Below, in pieces: positions 34,968 to 45,432 of a DNA stretch of 64,000 nucleotides (the first letter of the stretch is position 1; each line of letters opens with the position of its first letter). Source of the stretch: Ricinus communis (lineage: Eukaryota; Streptophyta; Magnoliopsida; Malpighiales; Euphorbiaceae); assembly GCF_019578655.1 (NCBI RefSeq), contig NC_063257.1, positions 16,306,001 to 16,370,000 on the forward strand. The letters are read 5' to 3'. The position numbers were made by a program, and so were the translations under genes. Under the pieces are notes generated by a model. It was not told the origin of the DNA, did not search any database, and was given only the letters and a program-made list of their open reading frames with translations.

Positions 34968-35105
34968 GATACCTTGCTAATTCTTTCCTAACCCCATTCC
35001 AAATATAAGTTCATATTTTTGAACATGCTGGCTACTTTAGGATCCATGTAGTCCTCATAGAGAGCAACAACTAGGAATCAAGTAGGGGCATCTAGCTCCT
35101 TAACA

Positions 35106-35700
35106 GCTTCTTGGATGGCCTAGACAACCTTACCCCCTTCAGTATTGATAATGGCGATCTTGCCTTCATGAGGGAACTTTACCTTTTGATGCATAGTGGA
35201 AGAAACTCCTCCTAGGGCATAGAACCATGGCCTTCCCAATAATAGTGCAAAAGTTATTGGGATGTCCAAGACAGTGAACTCCACCCAGGACTTGATAGAA
35301 CTTGTCTTCACTGGTGCTGAAAAAGTTCCTTCCATATCTCTCTTTATTTCATCGTAGGCCCTTATAACCATATATAATGGTTTTAGGTCTTTCGCAGTCA
35401 TCCCTAGCTTAGGGAGTATGCAAAAAGGACACAGGTTGATGGCTGACCCATCATCCACCATCACATGGAGTTCTCTTCCCTTTGACCTCTACTTCTATGT
35501 AAAGAGCCTTGTTGTGGTCTCTTCCCTCAAGTGGTAAGTCTTCATCCGAGAAAGTGATAATCTCAGTAGTCTTGTCAGTTATCATTTTGGTCATTTTCTT
35601 GGGGGTAGCTGTTGTGCTAATGCTTATACCAGACATGGCCTGGATTAGAGCCTTTCTATGATTTGATGAGTGCATCAACGGCTCCCAGACATCGATTGTC
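35106..35700 (-). pseudogene. Tat aspartic protease
   Basis: The active-site block MVDDGSAINLCP has DGS in the place of the retroviral DTG, as usual in this lineage. It is followed by LPKLGMTAKDLKP, VIRAYDEIKRDMEGTF and FALLLGRPWFYALGGV. The upstream frame (35451-35678: MITDKTTEIITFSDEDLPLE) is offset from the protease frame, so at least one frameshift separates them. Confidence 0.75.
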
Positions 35701-36449
35701 TTTTTCTCTTTCTTCCACTGCTTTAATAACTCGGTATCCCCATCTTCAAGTGCTTACTTATCTTTCTTCAGCTCTTATACTCCAACTTCCTTACCCTTAC
35801 CCGCTGGCTCAGTTTCCTTATCAGAGTCACTGTCTTGCCAGATGTCCTTGGCCTTGGTGTCTTGGACTTCACACTCATCCCTAAAGCTATATCAGATGTC
35901 GATAGCCATGACCGACTTCTTTTTTCCTTCTTTCCAAATCTCTAGAAGACAAGACTCACAAGCTGCTTGATCATTGTCTGACCTCCCAACCACTAGGCAC
36001 AATATCCTCAATTCAAATGTCGGCCGAAGGAGGCCTCGAACACTAGCAAGTCTTAACACTTACACTGAGGATGTTGCTCAACATGGTCTTCACACTCATA
36101 CCAAAGAAGTTGCTCAACTTATCATTCCTCATTATCAATCAAGTCCTGAATCTCATGGCTGAGACAGTTGCACTGGTCCGTCACATGCCTGAAAGCCTAG
36201 TGATACTTATAATACTGGCCATTGTGAGGCTTAGGACTATCCTTTTACAGTTGGGACTTGAGTTTTTTGCTCTATTTTAGATGATGGAACACTACAAATA
36301 ATGGCACTCCTAGCTCGGTGAAAGTTCTTTGTGTGTGGTTTGGTTCTGGCTCTAGCTCGGGTTGGGGTATGTCCTCGAAAGAGTTCATGGCCTCCTCTTT
36401 CCTGAAGTCAAAGTTGATCATGGACACCTAGTTTGAGGTGGTGTGTTAC

Positions 36450-38030
36450 TATAGTTCAGTTAAGGATTTCTTCTGGTGCTGGGTTGGTCAAGATTTGACA
36501 GTTTTCTGGCATCAATAAGGTCTTGAATTTCATGTTTCAACCGGATACATTTATCAGTATAGTGGCCGGGTGCTTGGTAGAATTTACAGTAGGTGTTGGG
36601 TTTATAACCGGGTGCGTTAGGGTTAGGTGGGTTATTAAGGGTCCTAGGTTGGAGCATGCCATTTTGCACTAACCTCTCAATGATTTTAGAAAGAGGTTGC
36701 TTGAAGTTAGAGAACTTCCTCGATTGTTACACAGTATTCACATCCAGGGTTCTGCTCCCTCTAGCTTAGTAATTCGTCCTTCCACCGGTTCTCACAGTCT
36801 TTCTTTTATTATTTTGATTTCTTCGACTTGTAGCCCATCGTCATACAAATCCATAAAGGTCTTCAGGTTCATCATCTACAACCTTTCAACCCATCCTCGA
36901 AGAATATTCCGGAGCACCATACGAAATTGGTCCTTTTCAAAGGGCTTGTTCTTCATCAATCCAGCCTTTTTCCTCCAACTAGTCAAGAAATTGGAGAATG
37001 ACTCATTTGGCTTTTGCTTGGTGGAATCGAGATCCATAATCGATACTTATAAACAATTATTATAATCGTATCGCTTGACAAAATAATTACATAAACCATG
37101 CCATTTAGCTTTGGCGGATTTTTCCAGACCATGGTACTAGTTTACAGCGGGTCCTTAAAGGGACAACACAAATAGCTTGACAATTTAGGTCCTACTCAGT
37201 TGAGTAGTTTCCATGATTGTTATATAATCTTTCATATGAACTTTCAGATCACCAGTCCTATAGAACTTGTTCATCTCGGGCATTCTGAACTTCGCAGGCA
37301 GCTTGTCCTTGCTTGTCAAAATCCACTCTTTGAAATCATAGGTAGGGTCTAAACCTTTGATTTCTAGCATGCCTTGCATCTTGTCATGCTCAGCACTCAA
37401 GCCACTTACAACTTCATTGGTGGCAAGGGTGGTCTCCCTCTTAGCCTGGTCTAGCATAAATTCTTCAAAGTCCTAACTCATGTAATGTGATTAACCCCTT
37501 TTGGTTAACTCGAGAAAAAAAATGGGACACTAAAAGAATTGACTGTCGAGCCGTATGAGGTAGGAAACTCTCAAGTACGGTTCTAATGGAAGGAATTTGC
37601 TTGCCTATTCTGATCGAGGAGAACAGTTGGGGCACCTTCCCTCCTAGTTGGGTCCTCAGCATTGACACTAGCAACAACAGCAATTTCGACAGCAAGTACA
37701 GCCGGGTCAATAACAGGAGGGGGATTAGCTGGTGCAATGGGACCAACAGGTGGGGCTTGATTTACAGCCATCCCAGCCGAAAGTTGTTGGAGCTCTTCCC
37801 GAATCACACCATTCAAATTGTCGATGACAACATTCTTGAGGATCTCAACATTTTGCTCGTTAGCTCTTTCGTTGGCCATTTCAGATGTAGCTTTAGTAGC
37901 TTGGCCCCTTGGTCTTCCAAGATGTTCTAACACAGCCCAGATTCTCGAAGAAATGTGTACTCTTTCTAGCCTCCTACTATCTTGCCTTTTCCAACCCATA
38001 AGAGAATCTATAGGGCTAAAAAACAAGGGT
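36450..38030 (-). pseudogene. Tat gag, broken
   Basis: N-terminal region 37583-38026 (DSLMGWKRQDS, then EMANERANEQNVEILKNVV). The middle, 37185-37457, has KIQGMLEIKGLDPTYDF-like and RMPEMNKFYRTGDLKVHM segments. The C-terminal zinc-knuckle-like block is at 36460-36669 (YCKFYQAPGHYTDKCIRLKH). The N-terminus is immediately preceded by TTTTTTAG, which looks like a splice acceptor. Frame changes lie near 37460 and 37180, with stops between 36670 and 37180, including a TAG shared with the plus-strand copy. Confidence 0.75.
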
Positions 38031-38730
38031 CAGTATGATGCATGCAATGTGTGAGATGCATGATGCACGTGATATGCATAAAGAAAGAAAAAGAAAAGGG
38101 TTAGTACACACATTAATATACAATTCATCCTTCCAACCTTATTACTCCTACACACGGTTCGTGGTGAGTCTTTCTTCCTAAGATTTTGGGTTTGGGCTTT
38201 TTATCTACAAGGGATAGTAGGCCTGACGCGCATGCCAAAAACTCTTAAAGTAGATTTAAAACAAATAAGGTAATGTTTCTCAATATAAGCATAAAAGCCT
38301 ACATATCTTCGGCCTAGGGCCTGTTCCTATATGTTTTGGGTCAAGGCTTCTAATACTTGGGCTTTAGACACTTCTAAGGAGAAACATTTCATATAGCAAA
38401 TAATGGGGTTCCTAAAGGAGATTACTATTGTCATTACCATAAGCTCAGTCTTGGGTAAGGATAAAGGCTCCCACAGTTAAAAATGATCTTCCTTGACTCC
38501 TCTCCCCACTCAAGTGTCTATGCAATGAAGGAAATTCACTCATTACTTGTGAGTGATGGTTAGCTTGTGTCGCAATTCTAGGGTTCGAGTATAACTAAAG
38601 AACCACTAACTGACGCCATCAGGGCTATAGGGACCAAAGTGTAAAATTTATGAAAATGGTGTAGTGATGCAAGAATAATCCGTTAAATTATAAATTAAAG
38701 ACAAACGTACACTGGAATCAGCATCTCTTA
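38031..38730 (-). other. 5' leader of the minus-strand Tat element
   Basis: Non-coding, between primer site and gag. It is homologous in order and sequence to 54876-55562 of the plus-strand element. It would be transcribed and may contain an intron ending at the TTTTTTAG before gag. Confidence 0.55.
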
Positions 38731-38748
38731 TCCCTAGTGGAGTCGCCA
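38731..38748 (-). other. Primer binding site of the minus-strand Tat element
   Basis: TGGCGACTCCACTAGGGA on the minus strand, one base from the end of LTR C. TGGCGACTC-type sites are usual in Tat/Ogre elements; the tRNA (probably Arg) is from memory. Confidence 0.75.
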
Positions 38749-38749
38749 C

Positions 38750-40933
38750 TGTGGGTGGCGGTTTTGGGCACACACCCAAGTGTCTTTAGTGACTATGGCA
38801 CTGCAAGGCTTTTCAACCTAATCAGGAACACGCTAACTAGTCAATAAGACTAGCATGGAGATGGGAGTCGCCACTCGGGTAAATTCACCAGACACTTTTA
38901 CTAATGAGTGATGTTTCTCAAATTCTATAAGAAAGCTTACGCCACAAAATCCAGAGATAGATTTGAAAGCCAACTTCCTTATTTGTGTAACTTAGTCTTT
39001 AATTTTATTGTTTAACAAATTATTCCCTATAAACAAAGCAGTTCATATACAAACATGCCATATGGCATATAAAGTCCACTTAAGTCTAGCCCGTTTTTAT
39101 TAAGCTCAACGCATGTTAAGGTTATTAATCTAATTTACTAATTAATTATGTATGAGGGCTTCCTAGTCTAGCCCAATTATAAGTTATGTTCCACCAAGCC
39201 TTTAATCCTAAATGGACTACTTCTTATGATAAAGTCCAATTATGTGATCCTAAACCTAATATAGCCTAACTGTTTTAATTAAAGCATGGCAAAAACCCAC
39301 TAGGTCTACATCCATTTAGATTTTAAGTCAAATTACCATTAATTAGCCTAATGGACTACAATCTTCCTATGAGGTCCAATTTTAAGGCCTAAAGTCTATG
39401 TGGTCCATTCTTAATTAGTTAATCATATTACACTTATTTGATCACTCAATAAACAAAAATAAGGAGAAATAAAATGCAGAAAAATAAATCTAATTATTAC
39501 AATCCGCCTACAACTAAAAAGAGGAATAAGAAGGCTTAAAATTAAGTACAATACATGAATAACTCAAGAAATATATCAAAAATTCATAAAAAGTCAAAAT
39601 TTAAGGTTTTGAAGGGCAGAGCCAATCGACTGTTGATGTAGAGCCAATCAGCAGAACACAGAGCCAAACCGGCTCTGCATTGAGCCGATCAGCTCTAGGG
39701 ATTCGGCAGGTGGTTTGTGACAGTTCCTCCCACGATTCGATGCCCTCGAGCCAAACTCAAATGCATAGGAAATGTAAAATCAATTAGAACATGTAAAATC
39801 ATATAGAAAATATAAAAAAAAAATCAACTAGAAACCTTAAATGGAACATGCAAAACCTAAAAAATAGACTAGTAGTAAACAAGAAACGACCAAATATCAT
39901 ATTTGAATTATGTGATTTCTAAAGGACTTAACTTATCAAATTATTAAAATTACAGATCCAGTCTAAAACCTAAACATGTTACTAATAATTAAAGAGAATA
40001 AAACAATCAAAACCCTACATGTTCTTATTATCATATTCAATTCCCAAGAAGTTCTTATTATTAGATTCAAATACCTAGCAATATCATAACATGCAATCAT
40101 CCGAAAACCTATTCTAATCATTTGAAAACACATAAATCAATTAAAATAATCCTAATCATATTTCTAGGAAAGTATAAAAGAACCATGTGGATGATGATGC
40201 TTGGGAACCCTCAGGTTGTCATCGTAGTTGATCATTCTACGAGTCTCAAGAGATGATGATGCAGTTAAATAAAAGATCGGTTGAGGATCTAGTGTTGGAT
40301 GAGGTGTTGAGAAAGCTTCTATCGTTCTTTTAAAATTCCTAATGTAAGTTCTTTTTTAGTGACCTTGCTCTATACTTATTAAACAAATACTCTACTTAAT
40401 GTGTAGGTTAACGATAATAGTAGCCTTTAATTGAGGTTGCCAGTCCTTTAACCTTAGGTCATAATGCTATATTGATAGAGGTATGTTTTAGGAACCTTAG
40501 AGGAGCAGATAGACTTCAATCTCTTTTAAAACTCTTTTTAAAAAATTGATTTTTCCTTTATAAGAAAATTATTTGCCAATATCAAATCTTTAAATTCAAA
40601 TAAATATCATTAAAATCTATGAGTGATTGTTAAATACTTTATATAATCTATTTTTAGACGTAAAAGTGCCAAAAAATGATGTCGAGCCAAGAAAAACACG
40701 AATCGGCTCTGTGTAGAGCCAATGCAAAATTCATCGTTTCGACCCTCAAACTTCATTTTTCTTGACAATTAACTCCAAATTGATCTCAAAAAGGTGATCT
40801 TGGTTAGATTACCCTCAATCCTAACCTCAGATTGCTCGTCCTCTATCTTCCAAGATCTAAGAAGGTAGTAACTTTGATTGTAGGATTTTTCGTAATTCCC
40901 TTGATATCTAGATCCGAAAAATGGGTGCTGGCA
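38750..40933 (-). repeat. Tat/Ogre-type LTR C (5' LTR)
   Basis: A complete LTR of 2,184 bp. In minus orientation it begins TGCCAGCACCC and ends CCGCCACCCACA. Diverged copies of the GAGCCGATCGGCTC motif occur near 39617-39710 and 40705-40722. The primer site follows at its end. Confidence 0.8.
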
Positions 40934-40943
40934 ACTATTAGGG

Positions 40944-41108
40944 CCCTTGCCTTTTGATGATAACATTATGGCTCAGGTAGTTTTTTCATGAAATGTTATT
41001 AACACATAAAGGCAATCATACAGGTTTAGAGAGACCAGTTTGAGCATGTATACCGATTGGTCAGCATTGCAAAGAGGCAATTCTTCAGCCTTGGCCAGGA
41101 CTGGCGGG
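40944..41108 (+). pseudogene. Second PMD gene piece, left part
   Basis: Starts with CTTTTGATGATAACATTATG, a paralogue of the end of exon 4 at 31628-31650. A GTAG…ACAG intron-like segment follows, then QFEHVYRLVSIAKRQFFSLG in one frame after a TAG. It ends GGCGG exactly at the Athila insertion. The bases beyond the insertion, GTAAGA, restore a consensus splice donor. Confidence 0.5.
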
Positions 41109-42409
41109 TGATGGGCTACTGATGCAACCTACACCTAAGGCAGTGAACCTATCAATGCGGTCTAGCACTAGTGAGTATCAAGGTCGTATCCCTGGAGATC
41201 GGGTGAACCTAAAGTTACTACTGTTCGCTATGTTATTTAGTCTGAAATAAGGTGTAAGAAGTCTAAATTAATTAACTAATGAATATGAATGCAAATAAAT
41301 GAATGAACAGTAACTCACAATCGAAAGACAACCGCAACAAGAGAACAAACCCAAAGGGGACCTAAGTGATGGAATTCTAAGGTTGATTTTATAAATTACC
41401 AATCTTGCTTACCCATGCCTAAATCCTGAATCGAACTCGGTTCTTCTCTCGAGCTCACTAAGTTCCTAAACCTGCACTAACCTAATGGAATCTCTTCCTA
41501 TCAGATTATTACAGATTAGCATTAAGCGTGATTTAGAACTATTAAAAGTTGTTAATTCTTAATCCAGCGAGTAAATTAACCTTATCTCTAAGTGTTAACT
41601 ACCACTTATTACTATTCAAATTCCAGTTGTAACAAGCATTTCTCAATATCAAGAAACAACCTAAAAGACAATTAATTCAACGTCTCAAATTTACTGAATC
41701 AAACTTTATTACTAAACAGCAAGAAGATTACAAAAATGGCAATTAAAAATCCAATAACTAAGCACAATCCATCAACAAAGGTGAACCGCAATGGGTTCGG
41801 TAGCCCTAGCTACTCATAATGAAAGAAACAAATACAAAAGGAAATGGAACATATAACCCCTATTCTCTCGAATCGGAGTGGAAATGTTGCAAGCACCGAT
41901 TCTGAAACCAGCCTCAAGTATGATATCGGATGTCTCGATCAATCCTCTAGAACCTTCAATCTTTGCTTGAATCTCCCAAATCAATCCCTTGAAATGACGT
42001 TGGTCTCCCAAAATGTCAAGAACAGAGGTGTAAAAGTGGGGGGTCACGCACGTAGAGAAGTCTAGAAATCAGAAGCGGAACCCTGTCTCATTTTGTGTGC
42101 GCCTACTTATAGGTAGAAGTGCCCTAGCCCGTGCCATGGCCCGTGCCACGACCCATGCAATTACCCGTGCAAGAGCCTCGAATTGTGCGCCAATCAAGGA
42201 ATCGAATCCGACAAACATCTAATATGCGTAAATCATCCACATAGCTTGGTTTCTGCTCGGAAATCAATCAATTTCCTATCAAGGAGTCCAAAAACCTGAA
42301 AAACTCAGAAACATACCAAAGTGCGATCAAACAGGAATAAATATGACTCAAATACATGAATAAACGACTGATAAACAGTCAATAAATATGCATAGAATCA
42401 TCTACATCA
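41109..42409 (-). repeat. 3' LTR of the Athila-type element
   Basis: 1,301 bp, similar throughout to 45433-48284 once the nested solo LTR is removed. It contains a GC-rich patch of CCCGTGCCA-like repeats (about 42120-42180). Confidence 0.85.
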
Positions 42410-42427
42410 AACTACCCCACACTTAAG
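42410..42427 (-). other. Polypurine tract of the Athila-type element
   Basis: On the minus strand CTTAAGTGTGGGGTAGTT lies directly before the 3' LTR; this is the usual Athila form of the plus-strand primer. Confidence 0.75.
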
Positions 42428-44336
42428 CGTTTGCTTGTCCTCAAGCAATCAATAACTCACTCCTCAAACAGATACCAAATAACTCAATCAAATACTTTAC
42501 AGGAGGTTAGCTCAAAACAAGTCTCAAAACTCCGTGACGAATTTCCTCAAAATCCCCAAATCACTAAATCCTTGAGAAAGAGAACAAAGTTAATAAAGCT
42601 GCTAAAATTAAAATGATAAACTATCCAAACTGAGAATTTAAGAACCATGCCTTACAAGATGTCACTCAAAACCCACAAGTGTATATAGGCGAAGGAATAT
42701 CGCCAAGCTCTCAACGCAAAAATACAGAAAAAGGTGCTTACCATAAGCTTGCTTATAGATCCAATCTCCACTAATGCGAAATAATCAATAAACATGATCA
42801 AAGGGTCTTGAGCCAGGTTGTAATGGGGTTAAGGTAGGGTATGGAGAAATATGGAAAGTAAGCTAAAACTTGCTGGAAAATTATACAGGTAATGCAAGAA
42901 AATGGCCAAGGATCAAATGTTGTACCAAAATTGAACACTAAGTTGCTCTAATAATAAGATGATGCTTGAAATGGACTAAAAGAAAATTATACATATATGT
43001 ATTATTATTATTATTATTTTTATTTTTTTAAAACTACTCCTGCAACAACATATAACGCTGGGTGAAGTAATCTAGTGCTCAATCAACAGTAGAAAAGCGA
43101 TATGTACCATTTGGATTGAAGGAAGCATCTACAAAAAATCTAGCAATTTAGTGAATATATGCAAATTGATCCAAAATGAAATGCAGCATAAACGTACATA
43201 ATTTCCAGCAACAATGGTAGAAAGAATAGTAGAATGAATAGAAGTGATAAAATGAGTGTCAACGGTAAATTACAATGAAAGAAAAAGGCTAAGGCTCAAA
43301 ATTGGTTCACTAAGGGAAAAACAGGGTTAGGCTTTTGGCCAAATTGTGTAATTCCTAAGTGCCCAAATCATCTCATGACTATCAAAAATTCATGTAATCT
43401 CAAAATTCCTCACAAAGCAAGTTCTAGAAATAAAAATTATGTACAATGCTCACTTATAAAAAAAAGGAGCATAAAAACCTCACCATTTGAGTGGATTAAA
43501 ATTGCATGAATTCTCAAACCAAAGTTTAAATGATCAATTAATCTAATAAGCATCAAAATTAATAGTGTTCTATATCCAAGATAAAGTAAAATGAAAAAAG
43601 TTAAGGAAAAACACCAGTTTTACCTGGCTTGATTGAAATTAAGAGATTCGTTCATTGCCTTCTTTCTACAAGATTAAAAAAAAAAACTATAAGGGTATCC
43701 ATTCAAAAGAGAAAAATCATCAACTACTTGATTAAAACAAAACTCAAGATAAGGATAGTAAGAATGAACGAACTCAATCAATAAGGGAAATGAAAGCAAA
43801 ATAAAAATAGCAGAAACAAAATTGGTACCTGCATAAAACTAAGGTACCTACCCCACACTTGAGAGAAACATTATCCTCAGTGTGAAATAAGGTAGGCACT
43901 CTAAAAAGAAAGATAAAATACGCACAAAGAAGCAAATATAGGAGTCCAAAAAAAAAACTAGAAAACTAAAAGAAAAACAAGACAACATAAAGAGATAAAA
44001 ACTAGAAATAGTCTACTTGATACTGCCTTTGATGTGTGCTTTAACACTCCAAAATATGTTAGTCCTCAAAATTACGTATGAGCATCGAGTAGGCTAACTC
44101 CTGCAAAACTCAAGAATAAACACATCCCAAACAACATCTAGTAAAAGGTTTAATAAAATGAAATCTTCTCAAAATAACGCAAGCTAAAAATAAACTGAAA
44201 TCTAACTAAAAAAAATAAAGAAATAAATAACAAATGTCCAAAAAATCAAAAAGCATAAATAGATTCGGGAATGCCTCCTGAAGGCACTTCTTTTTGTTCG
44301 AGTCATCTAGCTGGACTCTGCAGCAACATTCCCACA
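42428..44336 (-). other. Non-coding interior of the Athila-type element
   Basis: About 1.9 kb with no readable gag-pol similarity and stops in all frames. It contains A-rich runs and a (TTA)n stretch near 43000-43020. Confidence 0.6.
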
Positions 44337-44706
44337 TCACGGGCAAATTGAGAAGGTGGGCTCAATGTAAGTTGGGGCTTGAGGCATATAAGCACAAAGA
44401 AGGGGTCCAATGTGTGCGGTAGATGACCAAGGAGGTGCTCTCTGCACCGAGTTGGGATTCCCATTCATCCACTCCAAATCCTGGTTAAGTGACCTGTCAT
44501 AAACAAACTTGCAACACAAAGTTTCAAATTGATACAAGTTGTTTTCTTCAAATGAATAACACATATCAACAGGGAGAGAAACATGTATAGCATCATCCAT
44601 TTGTACATCCTGTGGTTGCTTATTACATGCAGGACCAATTCCATTAATACTACAAATGGCATGAACATGGTCGGTGGGAGAACTATCAAATGGAGGTAAA
44701 CTAAAA
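44337..44706 (-). pseudogene. Unknown ORF of the Athila-type element
   Basis: About 120 codons open on the minus strand, without an ATG until 44600. The visible protein has VTFSLPPFDSSPTDHVH, then MDDAIHVSLPVDMCYSFEEN and a Cys-containing stretch, ending EPTFSICP. I do not recognise it. It follows the gag truncation, so it may be a remnant of the region beyond a large internal deletion, or chance. Confidence 0.3.
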
Positions 44707-44734
44707 GTAACACTATCATCCCCTATATTAAGTT

Positions 44735-45274
44735 CTAAAAATACTTATATAAAAAATACTTATATAAAAAATTTTTAGCCAACGCCTTCCAGGTAGTAAT
44801 CATCTGCTGTGGAAGAGATTGCAACCATCTCTTTGCTTTGTCCCTCAAGGAAAATGGAAACAATCTCAGCCGAATGGTGTCATCGGTTGTTCCATTTATC
44901 TTGAATGTGTCACAAATCTCCAAAAAGTTAGAGATATGAGCATTGGGATCCTCGCTGGGCAATCCTCCAAACTTCATGCTCTGCTGGATCATCTGGATAA
45001 CATTGGCTTTTATTTCAAAATTGTTGGCCGCTACAGCAGGTCTGACTATACTAGTTTTCATCCCATCCAAAGATGGTCGAGCAAACTCGTACATCATCCT
45101 CTGATCGTCATCGGCCTGGGGGTTATGGTTCTCCATCATGTCAGCTCCTTGAACCTGAACTGTAACCCTGTCCTCCTCCTCAACTGCCTGCAAACGTTGT
45201 CTCAATAATCTGAGAGAGCGCTCCAGGTCAGATAAGGGTTCTATGGGATCAGGATTAGAGCTTCTGGTTATAAA
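44735..45274 (-). pseudogene. Athila gag N-terminal part, truncated
   Basis: The frame is open from 45274 with no ATG. Recognisable segments: NFEIKANVIQMIQQSMKFGG, EDPNAHISNFLEICDTFKI, TIRLRLFPFSLRDKAKRWLQ and TTWKALAKNFLYKYF. These form the conserved retrotransposon gag core of Athila. The frame ends right after KYF, where a 15 bp segment is duplicated in tandem (giving FLYKYF twice) and a stop follows. The rest of gag and pol is missing. Confidence 0.8.
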
Positions 45275-45407
45275 CTACCTGAAAATGACAATCCAAACAA
45301 CCACCAATCAACAAAAACAATAAAATAAAGAATAAAGAATAAATAAATAAACAAATAATGAGTAAAGTAACACAAAAAAAATAATTCACTTTAGTTCACC
45401 GTTACAG

Positions 45408-45426
45408 TTCCCCGACAACGGTGCCA
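45408..45426 (-). other. Primer binding site of the Athila-type element
   Basis: TGGCACCGTTGTCGGGGAA on the minus strand, six bases from the 5' LTR end; the typical Athila TGGCGCCGTTG-type site with small changes. Confidence 0.8.
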
Positions 45427-45432
45427 AAAACT

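Larger units (their letters stand above)
27042..40933 (-). mobile_element. Tat/Ogre-type Ty3/gypsy element with an antisense PMD gene
   Basis: Read on the minus strand: 5' LTR C (40933-38750), primer site, leader, gag, protease, linker, RT, RNase H, archaeal-type RNase H, integrase (to 31667). On the opposite strand lies a multi-exon plant mobile domain gene (29902-31655), then a region with minisatellites and the 3' LTR B. Dual RNase H and an antisense ORF between pol and 3' LTR are known traits of the Tat lineage. About 13.9 kb. All genes carry stops and the 3' LTR is clipped, so it is inactive. The B/C pairing is inferred from similarity and order. Confidence 0.65.

Noticed and set aside
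41814..42065. Frames on both strands in the Athila LTR
   Set aside because: Repeated in the other LTR with changes; LTR sequence, not genes.
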